This document shows positions 20,601 to 28,432 of a stretch of 64,000 bases of DNA, one piece after another (within the stretch, counting starts at the first letter, position 1; every line of letters begins with the position of its first letter). Under the pieces are notes generated by a model that had not been told where the DNA came from, did not search any database, and worked only from the letters and a program-made list of their open reading frames with translations. A program made the position numbers and the translations under genes. This DNA is from Rhodospirillaceae bacterium (GTDB lineage Bacteria; Pseudomonadota; Alphaproteobacteria; TMED109): contig CACMQH010000001.1 of NCBI GenBank assembly GCA_902615805.1, positions 299,788 through 363,787 on the forward strand. The letters are read 5' to 3'.

Positions 20601-22263
20601 AGTTTGCTCTTGCTCCTAAGTAAGAATACAAACTCATTACTGTCTCTTCTCTAATAGGGTCAATTGCTGGATTTGTAACCTGAGCAAAATTTTGCTTAAA
20701 ATAATTATAAAGAAGTTTTTGCTTATCTGATAAAATAGCGAGCGGTGTATCAGTTCCCATTGAACCAGTTGCTTCAGCCTTATTAGCAAGCATTGGTTCT
20801 ATTAAAAATTTTGTATCCTCTTCAGTATACCCAAATGTATTTAAATAAAATTGGATATCCGATATTTCTTTATGTTTTAGTTTTTTACTAACTTTTAATG
20901 TGTCTAAAGGAATTAAATTCTTTTTAATTATTTTTTTATAATCATTTTTTCCAATAACCTGTTGTTTTAATTCTTCATCCTGTATAATTTTCCCTACTTC
21001 CAGATCTACTAAAAGCATTTTTCCTGGCCTTAATCTAAATTTTTCGATTATTTTATTTTCAGGCACCCTAAGCACTCCCATTTCTGAAGATAATACTATC
21101 CTATCATCATCAGTAATAAAATATCTAGCAGGCCTTAGTCCATTCCTGTCTAAAGTAGCTCCAATTTGTTTTCCATCTGTAAAAGCTACAGCAGCAGGTC
21201 CGTCCCAAGGTTCTGAAAAAAGTGAATAATATTGGTAGAAGGCCCTCTTTTCTTTGCTCATTAGCTTAGAGTTTTGCCATGCCTCAGGTATTAGCAACAT
21301 CATAGCTTGGGCTACACTATAACCACCCATCACAAGCAATTCTAATGCATTGTCAAAACAAGCTGAGTCAGATTGTCCGTATTCTATTAACGGCCATATT
21401 TTTTTTATATCGTTGCCAAGTCTTTTGCTTTTCATTGCAAGTTTTCTTGCATTCATCCAGTTTACATTTCCTCTAACTGTATTAATTTCTCCATTATGAC
21501 AAATCATCTTGAAAGGTTGAGCAAGATCCCAAGAAGGAAAAGTGTTTGTAGAAAATCTTTGATGAATTAGTGCAAAGTTACTTTTAAAACTTTCTTGATT
21601 TAAATCTATGAAGTATTTTCTTACTAAATCTGATAATAGCATTCCTTTATAATTGATTGTATTATTAGAAATTGAACAAATATTAAATATTTGCAGTAGC
21701 TTATTTTTTTTACTCAACAAACTGATCTTGTTGCTTATAATTTTACCTGCTACAAATAATTTTAAATTTAATTTATCACCAATTAGTTTAGCACTTTTTC
21801 CTTTAATGAATATTTGCTCAATTGAAGGGGCACTGTTTTTCATAACTTTTGATAGTACTTTATTGTCTAGTGGAACCAACCTTCCGAAAAAAGCTTCCAT
21901 ATTGTAGTCATTTAAAACTTCTTTTATGATTTTTTTACACTTCAAATTTAAACTTTTTTCCTTAGGAAAAAACAGCATAGCAATGCCATAATTACCAAGA
22001 GGAGGCAACTTAATTTTAGATTTAAGTAATTCTTCTCTAAAATACTCATCAGGAATTTGAGTTAAAATACCTGCTCCATCTCCAACTGATTTATCTGAGC
22101 CCACTGCACCTCTATGTTCCAAGTTTTCAAGCATTTCTAACCCATCATTAACTATTGAGTGCGACCCTACACCCTTTATATTTGCTACAAAACCTATTCC
22201 ACAAGCATCATGCTCATTTTTAGGATCATAAAGTCCTATTTTTTGTTGTCTAATTTTGTCCAT
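17650..22263 (-). CDS. gltB: Glutamate synthase large subunit (GltB)
   Basis: A 1537-residue GOGAT large chain converting 2-oxoglutarate and glutamine to two glutamates. The class II amidotransferase nucleophile is C21 in EHDACGIGF, so a 20-residue propeptide is probably removed. The synthase domain carries the 3Fe-4S cysteines in MMRKCHLNTCPVGIATQ, and the C-terminal GXGXG beta-helix (GAGMSGGLAYV) is complete. It has its own promoter at 22349-22376 and is co-transcribed with gltD. Confidence 0.97.
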   Translation of the reverse strand: MDKIRQQKIGLYDPKNEHDACGIGFVANIKGVGSHSIVNDGLEMLENLEHRGAVGSDKSVGDGAGILTQIPDEYFREELLKSKIKLPPLGNYGIAMLFFPKEKSLNLKCKKIIKEVLNDYNMEAFFGRLVPLDNKVLSKVMKNSAPSIEQIFIKGKSAKLIGDKLNLKLFVAGKIISNKISLLSKKNKLLQIFNICSISNNTINYKGMLLSDLVRKYFIDLNQESFKSNFALIHQRFSTNTFPSWDLAQPFKMICHNGEINTVRGNVNWMNARKLAMKSKRLGNDIKKIWPLIEYGQSDSACFDNALELLVMGGYSVAQAMMLLIPEAWQNSKLMSKEKRAFYQYYSLFSEPWDGPAAVAFTDGKQIGATLDRNGLRPARYFITDDDRIVLSSEMGVLRVPENKIIEKFRLRPGKMLLVDLEVGKIIQDEELKQQVIGKNDYKKIIKKNLIPLDTLKVSKKLKHKEISDIQFYLNTFGYTEEDTKFLIEPMLANKAEATGSMGTDTPLAILSDKQKLLYNYFKQNFAQVTNPAIDPIREETVMSLYSYLGARANLLNLELDDKKRIFLKQPILNTNDMYNISNLGKKDKKNFKNKRINILFNKNDSLNNIFKKLNDIKKLAEKSIRQDKTKILILSDKNFSSKEVAFPSLLAVSAVHHHLIEKGLRTECSIIAETGEAREVHHFCVLAGYGAEAVYPYLALETVKRLAKDHKQISKNNFNDIEKNYVTAVGKGILKVMSKMGISTYQSYNGAQIFDAVGLNSKFIDNYFTGTSSLIEGAGFEEIIIETKKRHQAALNLKALKKNELDVGGEYAYRIKGEDHVWDPFSISTLQHSIKSNNQDKYNEYANYINGERKGILNPRSLFSIKKAKKKINLKDVEPAESIVKRFSTGAMSFGSISREAHTTLAIAMNSLGGRSNTGEGGEERDRYKLRKNGDNLKSAIKQVASGRFGVTTEYLVNSTDIQIKIAQGAKPGEGGQLPGHKVDQVIADVRFSTPGVGLISPPPHHDIYSIEDLAQLIFDLKNVNPKARISVKLVSEVGVGTVAAGVAKAKADHITISGFEGGTGASPLTSIKHAGSPWELGLAETQQTLVLNNLRSRISLQVDGGLRTGKDVIIGALLGADEFGFSTAPLISIGCIMMRKCHLNTCPVGIATQRPELRKKFKGTPEDVIKFFFFIAEEVRNILAEMGFKKLDDIIGRTDKLQFNKAISNWKTKGLDFSKLFYAPKKVKGVDVFNTQKQEHNLKYIKDRKFIKIFNSIYKKGKQIVIDDKIKNTDRSLGAMFSGHLAKKFGHEGLKEDTVKINLKGTAGQSFGAFTSYGITLHLEGEGNDYVGKGLCGGKIVIKPTSDSKIIPEKSIIVGNTVLYGAIAGECYFRGIAGERFAVRNSGAWAVVEGLGDHGCEYMTGGVVLCLGKTGKNFGAGMSGGLAYVLDKDSNFSDNCNFSLIELLKVKNTKKLNKKILNRNFLNAHMLNYHAERIYYLLTRHFSYTNSKEAFNLLSNFDVAIKNFKLVLPTDYKRALSNNDQVYKVNARKKG

Positions 22264-22348
22264 TTATCTTTTATTAAGTGTTATTATTAGTCTCATATTA
22301 ATTAACTAGGAAATAATTATCTAATTACTAGTATTAACACGAACTAAG

Positions 22349-22376
22349 ATTATAGTTACAGTTAGAAAAAAATCAA
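22349..22376 (-). promoter_or_regulatory. Promoter for gltBD
   Basis: Reading leftward there is a -35 element TTGATT at 22371-22376, a 16-base spacer and a perfect -10 TATAAT at 22349-22354, about 86 bases before the gltB ATG. The rest of the gap 22264-22435 shows no gene. Confidence 0.6.
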
Positions 22377-22435
22377 ATTTAATAAGTAATCACTGTGCTT
22401 AAAAATTAGGCAAATATTAAACATATTTATTAATT

Positions 22436-22855
22436 CTATTGGCAGGGCCATTTCTGACTTATAAAATCTGCTAAGTAACTACTAGCCGAATAAGACCTTA
22501 ATTTATTATCTTGAGAGGCATATTTTAAAAAACTCTGTATTAAATCAATAGTTTTTATGCCATTTAGATTGGCGGTTAACTTATTGTTTATATTAACATT
22601 TCTTTTTTTTTCCAAGCATAAAGTAGTCATAGTTCTTCCCAAAGTTTCCATAATACCTTGACATTTTCCCATATTAAATAATGTCTTACTATCTACGGGA
22701 ATATCGTAATTTTTATTAACCCAATGATAATAATCTTTGCAAATACTATAAATTTCTTTAGCGTTTGTATCTTTTGCATAAACTGAGTGAGTATTAATTT
22801 GAATAAAGAAAATTGCAAAAAATATTAATTGTAAAATTTTATTACTTAAAAACAT
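22436..22855 (-). CDS. Small exported Rap1a/Tai-like protein
   Basis: A 139-residue protein with a signal peptide ending near SVYA (residue 27). Four cysteines (C39, C65, C80, C138) could form two disulfides. The pattern of an early cysteine helix, a GxCxGIMETLG segment, an LIQSFLKY helix and a C-terminal WPC resembles the Rap1a/Tai family. That family is named for type VI secretion immunity proteins, but it also holds many plain periplasmic proteins. No secretion genes are nearby, so an immunity role is not supported. Transcription is separate from gltB. Confidence 0.6.
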   Translation of the reverse strand: MFLSNKILQLIFFAIFFIQINTHSVYAKDTNAKEIYSICKDYYHWVNKNYDIPVDSKTLFNMGKCQGIMETLGRTMTTLCLEKKRNVNINNKLTANLNGIKTIDLIQSFLKYASQDNKLRSYSASSYLADFISQKWPCQ

Positions 22856-22950
22856 CTCTTATACCTCCAAAAACTAAGAACCAGTATAGTCTAAGCTTAT
22901 TTAAAAAACCTCTTTTCTTTTTAAGCTGATTATATTTCTTTATTCCACAA

Positions 22951-23187
22951 CTAGTTTTTATTTTTAACATTGCTTTTAGGAAGTAAATCTATTCCACTCC
23001 CTCCCCAAGGATTGCATCTAAGAAGTCTGATTATAATTATTTTTATTGCATAAAAAGTAGAATATCTTTTTAAAGCCTGCAGAGCATAATTTGAACAGGT
23101 AGGATAAAATCTACAATGATTGCCCAGTAAAGGCGATAAAAAAAGCCTATAAAATTTTATACTTAATATTAAAATATATTTAATCAT
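22951..23187 (-). CDS. yidD: Membrane protein insertion efficiency factor YidD
   Basis: A 78-residue amphipathic membrane-associated protein assisting YidC. RLFLSPLLGNHCRFYPTCSNYA and RCNPWGGSGIDLLP are the family's defining blocks. Its ATG overlaps the TGA stop of thrS in the four-base arrangement ATGA, implying translational coupling. Here it is coupled to thrS rather than to rnpA. Confidence 0.95.
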   Translation of the reverse strand: MIKYILILSIKFYRLFLSPLLGNHCRFYPTCSNYALQALKRYSTFYAIKIIIIRLLRCNPWGGSGIDLLPKSNVKNKN

Positions 23188-25112
23188 GGTTGCTCTATTT
23201 GATTTTTAGTAATTTTAATAAAATCTTCTAATATGAAAGTCTCAACGTTTTTACTACCTAACTTTCTTATTGCAACAGCGTTGCTACTTTTTTCTTTTTC
23301 TCCAATTATTATTATAATAGGTATTTTGCTATGGCTGTGTTCTCTAACCTTATACCCTATTTTTTCATTTCTTAAATCTATTTCAGTTTTGATGTTATTA
23401 TTATTTAGCAAATCATATACATTTTTTGCATAATCATTACATTTCTCAGTTACAGTAGCAATTACAGCTTTTACAGGACACAACCAAAGCGGTAGATTTC
23501 CAGAGTAATGTTCAATTAATATTCCTATAAATCTCTCTAATGAACCAAATAATGCCCTATGTATCATCACTGGTCTTTCTTTATTACCTTCACTATTTAT
23601 AAAATTACAATCCAACCTTTCAGGCAAATTAAGATCAATCTGAACGGTACCACATTGCCAGTCTCTTCCAATAGCATCTCTTAAAACAAACTCAAGTTTT
23701 GGACCGTAAAATGCTCCTTCTCCAGAATTAATTTCATAAGGGACATTTAATGATTTTATAGTATTTAAAAGTGCCTCTTCTGATTTATCCCAAACAGTAT
23801 CACTACCAACTCTTTTTTCAGGTCTGTCAGAATACTTTATTACGATTTGATCAAAGCCAAAATCCTTGTAGATATTAGTAATCAAGTTACATAATTTTAT
23901 ACATTCTTCTTCAATTTGCTGCTCTGTACAAAAGATGTGGGCATCATCTTGAGTAAAAGCCCTAACACGCATTAATCCATGAAGGGCACCTGAAGGCTCA
24001 TATCTATGAACTTTACCAAACTCTGCTATTTTATAAGGTAACTCTCTATAACTCCTCAACCCTTTTCTAAATACCTGAATACCTCCTGGACAGTTCATTG
24101 GTTTTATAGCGTACTCTTTTTTATCTTCAGTAATAGTAGTAAACATATTATCACCAAATTTATCAAGGTGTCCTGACCTCTGCCATAAACTTTTATCTAA
24201 AATTTCTGGTGTATTTATTTCTAAATAACCTGCTTCGTCTTGTTTTTTTCTCATATAATTAATTAAATTTTGAAAGATAGTCCAACCTTTTGGATGCCAA
24301 AAAACAGCACCAGGAGCCTCTTCTTGGAAATGAAATAGATCTAATTGTTTTCCTAAAGCTCTATGATCTCTTTTTTCAGCCTCTTCAAGTATATTTAAAT
24401 ATTTTTTCAAATCGTCTTGGTTTTTCCACGCTGTTCCATAAATTCTTTGTAACATTTTATTTTTTGAATCACCTTTCCAATAAGCTCCAGCTACCTTAGT
24501 AAGCTTAAATGGACCAATATGTTTTAAACTAGGTAAATGAGGACCATAGCACAAATCAACGAAATCAGTATTTTTTTGATAATAAGTAGAAAAGTTACTT
24601 TGTTGTTCTGATCTTTCAATAATGTCTACTTTATATGTTTCCTCTTTATTCCTAAATAAATCAGCTACTTTTTCTTTAGAAAGATATTTTTTTTCTATCT
24701 CATTACCACTTGATATAATTTTCTTCATCTCTTTTTCTATCATAGGTAAATCTTGAATAGTTATAGATTTATCTAAATCAAAATCATAATAAAAACCATT
24801 TTCAATTACAGGACCAATTGCAAGTTTTACATTTGGATATAAATTTTTTAAAGCCTTAGCTAATACTTGAGCAGTTAATGTATGCCGCATTATACTTAAG
24901 CCTTTATTATCATTCAGTGTCAAAATGGAAATATTCGCATCACTACTTATATTTTCACAAAGGTCCTGCTCTGAACCATCAATTTCAATTGCAATAGCTT
25001 TCTTTAATAATGATGGGGATATGCTTTTTGCTATATCATATCCCGTTGTTCCATACTTAAAATCTTGCTTCCTACCATCTGGAAAAGTAATTTTTATATA
25101 TTCTTTATTCAT
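23184..25112 (-). CDS. thrS: Threonyl-tRNA synthetase
   Basis: Class II synthetase of 642 residues from the ATG at 25112. A TTG start at 25136 would add eight residues and overlap cysS, so it is less likely. The TGS domain (ITFPDGRKQDFKYG) comes first, then the editing domain, then the catalytic core with MNCPGGIQVF, RELPYKIAEFG and RYEPSGALHGLMRVRAF. The C-terminal anticodon domain is complete. It follows cysS by 8 bases and is coupled to yidD. Confidence 0.97.
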   Translation of the reverse strand: MNKEYIKITFPDGRKQDFKYGTTGYDIAKSISPSLLKKAIAIEIDGSEQDLCENISSDANISILTLNDNKGLSIMRHTLTAQVLAKALKNLYPNVKLAIGPVIENGFYYDFDLDKSITIQDLPMIEKEMKKIISSGNEIEKKYLSKEKVADLFRNKEETYKVDIIERSEQQSNFSTYYQKNTDFVDLCYGPHLPSLKHIGPFKLTKVAGAYWKGDSKNKMLQRIYGTAWKNQDDLKKYLNILEEAEKRDHRALGKQLDLFHFQEEAPGAVFWHPKGWTIFQNLINYMRKKQDEAGYLEINTPEILDKSLWQRSGHLDKFGDNMFTTITEDKKEYAIKPMNCPGGIQVFRKGLRSYRELPYKIAEFGKVHRYEPSGALHGLMRVRAFTQDDAHIFCTEQQIEEECIKLCNLITNIYKDFGFDQIVIKYSDRPEKRVGSDTVWDKSEEALLNTIKSLNVPYEINSGEGAFYGPKLEFVLRDAIGRDWQCGTVQIDLNLPERLDCNFINSEGNKERPVMIHRALFGSLERFIGILIEHYSGNLPLWLCPVKAVIATVTEKCNDYAKNVYDLLNNNNIKTEIDLRNEKIGYKVREHSHSKIPIIIIIGEKEKSSNAVAIRKLGSKNVETFILEDFIKITKNQIEQP

Positions 25113-25120
25113 ATTTAAAT

Positions 25121-26515
25121 TTAAACTTTCTTCCAAATAGTTTCATTAGATTGATCTTTAATCTCTATACCCATTTCTATTAATTCTTTCCTAATATTAT
25201 CTGCTAAATCAAAATCTTTATTTTTTCTAGCCTCATTTCTTTTTTTTATCAAGAGATTGATCTCTTCTTCATTAAATAGTTTTTCTTCATTTTTTAAAGT
25301 AGCAGTTATTCCATTAGAAAAAACACCTATAATTTTTCCTAAATATTTTATAGCTTGGATAATATTTTTTTTTTCTGTTTCATCTTTTTTATGCATATCT
25401 TTCACATTAGCATCTAAGACACTTAAGGACTTAGAAATATTAATATCATCTAATAATGCCTCTTCTATCTGATGTACTATAAGATTTCCTTTAACATCAT
25501 CTATCATTGATAAGTTTTTATGTTCTTCTAAAATTTTTTTGTACTTAGTAATTCTATTTTTTGATTGAGATAAAACTTGCTCACTCCAATTTAAAGGACT
25601 TCTATAATGAGCACTCAAAAGTGCAAGTCGCAGTACTTCCCCATCATATAATTTTAAAAAATCTTTTACCAAACTAATATTACCTAATGACTTTGACATC
25701 TTTTCCGAGTCTACAGTAACAAAACCGTTATGCATCCAATATTTAGCATAACTATTTTTTTTATCAAGGTTTCCACTATAACAACAACTTTGCGCTAATT
25801 CATTCTCATGGTGTGGAAATTTTAAATCTAGACCTCCACCATGAATATCAAAAGGAGTACTTAATATTTCCGTAGCCATTACAAAACATTCTGTATGCCA
25901 GCCCGGGCGTCCAGGACCCCATGGTGAGTCCCATGCAGGTTCACCATCTTTAGAAGGTTTCCACAGCACAAAATCCTCAGGATTTTTTTTAAAGCTTGCT
26001 ACTTTTACTCTTCTCCCTGCAATCTGTTCTTCTCTTTTTCTACTTGATAAAGAGCCATAAATATTAAATTTCGATACGTCAAACATAATGTTTCCTTCTG
26101 CTTGATAAGCAAATTTTTTTTCTTCTAATTTAGATATTGCTGATATCATTTTTTCAACGAATTCAGTTGCTTTTGGCTGGTAGTCAGGTTTCATTACATT
26201 TAACATTTCCATATCATCATTATAAATTTTGAAAAATTTATTAGTTATAGAAAGTACTGATTCTTTTTCTTTCTTACTTCTCTCAATGATCTTGTCATCA
26301 ATATCAGTTATATTAGATACATAAGTAACTTTTCCATATAGCTCTCTAAGTAGTCTTACCAAAGTATCAAATACTACTGCCATTCTAGCATTTCCAATAT
26401 GGGCATAGTCATAAACAGTAGGACCACATGCATATACTCTTATGTTTTTAGGATCTATTGGCTCAAATAAAACCTTTTTACACTGCATAGAATCATATAT
26501 TTTTAATTTAGACAT
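25121..26515 (-). CDS. cysS: Cysteinyl-tRNA synthetase
   Basis: A 464-residue class I synthetase. C30 in ACGPTVYDYAHIGNAR is the first zinc ligand and HIGN is the ATP motif at 39-42. Further zinc ligands lie in the FPHHENELAQSCC region, and EKMSKSLGN lies near residue 270. The start overlaps the maf end by 8 bases. Confidence 0.97.
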   Translation of the reverse strand: MSKLKIYDSMQCKKVLFEPIDPKNIRVYACGPTVYDYAHIGNARMAVVFDTLVRLLRELYGKVTYVSNITDIDDKIIERSKKEKESVLSITNKFFKIYNDDMEMLNVMKPDYQPKATEFVEKMISAISKLEEKKFAYQAEGNIMFDVSKFNIYGSLSSRKREEQIAGRRVKVASFKKNPEDFVLWKPSKDGEPAWDSPWGPGRPGWHTECFVMATEILSTPFDIHGGGLDLKFPHHENELAQSCCYSGNLDKKNSYAKYWMHNGFVTVDSEKMSKSLGNISLVKDFLKLYDGEVLRLALLSAHYRSPLNWSEQVLSQSKNRITKYKKILEEHKNLSMIDDVKGNLIVHQIEEALLDDINISKSLSVLDANVKDMHKKDETEKKNIIQAIKYLGKIIGVFSNGITATLKNEEKLFNEEEINLLIKKRNEARKNKDFDLADNIRKELIEMGIEIKDQSNETIWKKV

Positions 26516-27128
26516 AAGTAATAATTTTTTTTTTAAATAAAATTTTTATTAAAGGCAAAATTGGCAACCCTAATATAGTTGAAGTATTTCCTACTACATC
26601 AGAAAAAAGATACTTTCCATTTGCTTCAAACCTATAAGAGCCACAAGAACTTATGGGAAGATCAATTTCAACATAATCTATAATAGATTTTTTTGATAGC
26701 TTCCTCATCTTCAGTTTTACTTCCTCCACATAACTATAAACTACCTGATTGTCATAGCATATGCTAAAAGCACTAATTAATTTATGGGCTTTTCCGTTAA
26801 GTTCTGATAGCTGTTCAATTGCTTTTTTTTTATTTTTAGGCTTAGAAAATATTTTTCCTTTGCTTATACATATTTGATCTGCTCCAATAACATAAGACTT
26901 TCTATTTTCACGACTAATAAACAATGCTTTTGCTTCAGCTAACTTTGTAGCTATAAAGTTAGCATTTTTTTTTTTATATTTTTCTTTAACAAGGCTTTCA
27001 TCTATGTTTGATGTTAATTGTATAAAATTTATGCCTGTTTCCTGCAAAATTTTTAATCTAGACTCAGAGTTTGATGCTAAAATAATAGGAAAATTTGATT
27101 TTAATATAGATTTGGTTTTATTAATCAA
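26508..27128 (-). CDS. maf: Maf-family nucleoside triphosphate pyrophosphatase
   Basis: A 206-residue house-cleaning pyrophosphatase acting on non-canonical or pyrimidine nucleotides. LASNSESRLKILQETGINF near residue 17 and VIGADQICI near residue 81 are the family motifs. It lies between folE (11-base gap) and cysS (8-base overlap). The exact nucleotide preference (YhdE or YceF type) cannot be told. Confidence 0.92.
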   Translation of the reverse strand: MINKTKSILKSNFPIILASNSESRLKILQETGINFIQLTSNIDESLVKEKYKKKNANFIATKLAEAKALFISRENRKSYVIGADQICISKGKIFSKPKNKKKAIEQLSELNGKAHKLISAFSICYDNQVVYSYVEEVKLKMRKLSKKSIIDYVEIDLPISSCGSYRFEANGKYLFSDVVGNTSTILGLPILPLIKILFKKKIITYV

Positions 27129-27139
27129 TTAAATCAGTC

Positions 27140-27751
27140 TTAGTTTTTACCTATAAAATTCATAAATTCCATTCTTGTTCTGGCATCCGTTCTGAATAAA
27201 CCTAACATCCTGCTTGTTACAGTACTTGTAGTGGACTTGTGTACACCTCTCGTAGTCATGCATTGGTGTGCGGCATCTACAACTACTGCAACTCCTTTTG
27301 GTAATAAAACTCTTTGAATACATCCTGCAATTTGGGCAGTCATTGTCTCTTGTGTTTGTAATCTTTTTGCATAACAATCAACGACCCTTGCTAATTTGCT
27401 TATTCCTACTACTCTTTTATCTGGTATATAAGCTACGTGAGCTTTACCTAAAATAGGAACCATATGATGTTCACAGTGAGACTCTAATCTTATGTCTCTA
27501 ATTACAACCATCTCATCATACCCAGCTACTTCTTCAAAAGTCTTTGATAGTATTTTGTCTGGTTCTGTTGTGTATCCTTCAAAAAATTCTTTATAAGCAT
27601 TAATTACTCTTTTAGGCGTCTCTATTAAACCTTCTCTATCAGGGTTATCTCCAGCCCAGGCTATAAGTGTTTTGACGGCCTCTTTTGCTTCTTCTTCTGA
27701 GGGATGTGTTTTACTAATAATGTTTTTTTTCAATGTGTTATTATTTTTCAT
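27140..27751 (-). CDS. folE: GTP cyclohydrolase I
   Basis: First enzyme of folate/pterin synthesis, 203 residues. The zinc ligands are C93 and H96 in SHCEHHMVP, and C164 in [21 protein letters not shown] is the substrate region. It heads the folE-maf-cysS-thrS-yidD transcript and is divergent from hisI across an 83-base gap. Confidence 0.97.
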   Translation of the reverse strand: MKNNNTLKKNIISKTHPSEEEAKEAVKTLIAWAGDNPDREGLIETPKRVINAYKEFFEGYTTEPDKILSKTFEEVAGYDEMVVIRDIRLESHCEHHMVPILGKAHVAYIPDKRVVGISKLARVVDCYAKRLQTQETMTAQIAGCIQRVLLPKGVAVVVDAAHQCMTTRGVHKSTTSTVTSRMLGLFRTDARTRMEFMNFIGKN

Positions 27752-27834
27752 ATTAATTTATGTTTTTTTTTAAAATTTCATATATTATTATCATTTTTAA
27801 TAAATAATTACAAATAGCCATTAATGTTAGACAA

Positions 27835-28332
27835 ATGAAAATTAATAAAAAAAATATTATTTTTAATAATAGAGTATCAATAGAACAAATTGAAGAAGGA
27901 ACAGAACTTTGCCCAAAATTTAATAAGGAAGGTTTAATTCCTTGTATAACTATTGAATATGAAACCAAAGAAGTTTTGATGTTTTCTTTTCTTAATGAGG
28001 AAGCTCTTAGAAAAAGTATAGAAACAGACAAAGCACATTATTATTCAAGAAGTAGAAAAAATATCTGGCTTAAAGGTGAAGTGTCTGGAATGTATCATCA
28101 AATTCAAGACATATTAATTGATGATGATCAAGATTCAATTATTTTTACAGTTAAATTGAATGAACCAACAAAGGGGGGCGAAAAAGCTTCTTGCCACGTA
28201 GGATATAAAAGTTGTTTTTACAGAAAAGTTAAAGTTTCAAATGGCAAATTAGAATTAAAATATACAGAGGATAAGAAATCTTTTGATCCTCAAATAGTAT
28301 ATGAAGGTATTGAAAACCCTACAAAACTATAA
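27835..28332 (+). CDS. hisI: Phosphoribosyl-AMP cyclohydrolase, Asp-variant
   Basis: Opens the adenine ring of phosphoribosyl-AMP in histidine synthesis. SRSRKNIWLKGEVSGMYHQI at 71-90 and SCHVGYKSCFYR at 119-130 are diagnostic. The usual DCDxD metal motif reads DDDQD at 96-100, so the canonical zinc cysteine is an aspartate. About seven extra residues separate it from C120. At 165 residues it is longer than the common 130-140. HisE is not fused. Confidence 0.88.
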   Translation: MKINKKNIIFNNRVSIEQIEEGTELCPKFNKEGLIPCITIEYETKEVLMFSFLNEEALRKSIETDKAHYYSRSRKNIWLKGEVSGMYHQIQDILIDDDQDSIIFTVKLNEPTKGGEKASCHVGYKSCFYRKVKVSNGKLELKYTEDKKSFDPQIVYEGIENPTKL

Positions 28333-28362
28333 TATTCAAAAAAAAATAATTAATATAAGTTA

Positions 28363-28390
28363 TTGACACATTATAGGAAATTCCTATATA
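28363..28390 (+). promoter_or_regulatory. Receptor promoter with embedded 17-bp palindromic operator
   Basis: A consensus -35 TTGACA lies at 28363-28368 and the -10 TATATA at 28385-28390, with a 16-base spacer. The spacer and the edge of the -10 contain a perfect palindrome TATAGGAAATTCCTATA at 28372-28388 (8-1-8). A regulator bound there would block RNA polymerase. The palindrome does not match the Fur, Zur or RirA consensus sequences I can recall. It drives the TonB receptor operon. Confidence 0.65.
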
Positions 28391-28432
28391 CATTATTATG
28401 TTTTATAATAATATTAATTTTAAGGTGTTCCG

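Noticed and set aside
22436..22855. Rap1a-like protein as a type VI secretion immunity gene
   Set aside because: There are no effector or secretion genes near it, and the family has many ordinary periplasmic members.
27147..27377. A 76-codon frame in another phase of folE
   Set aside because: It is fully inside folE, which is intact and highly conserved.
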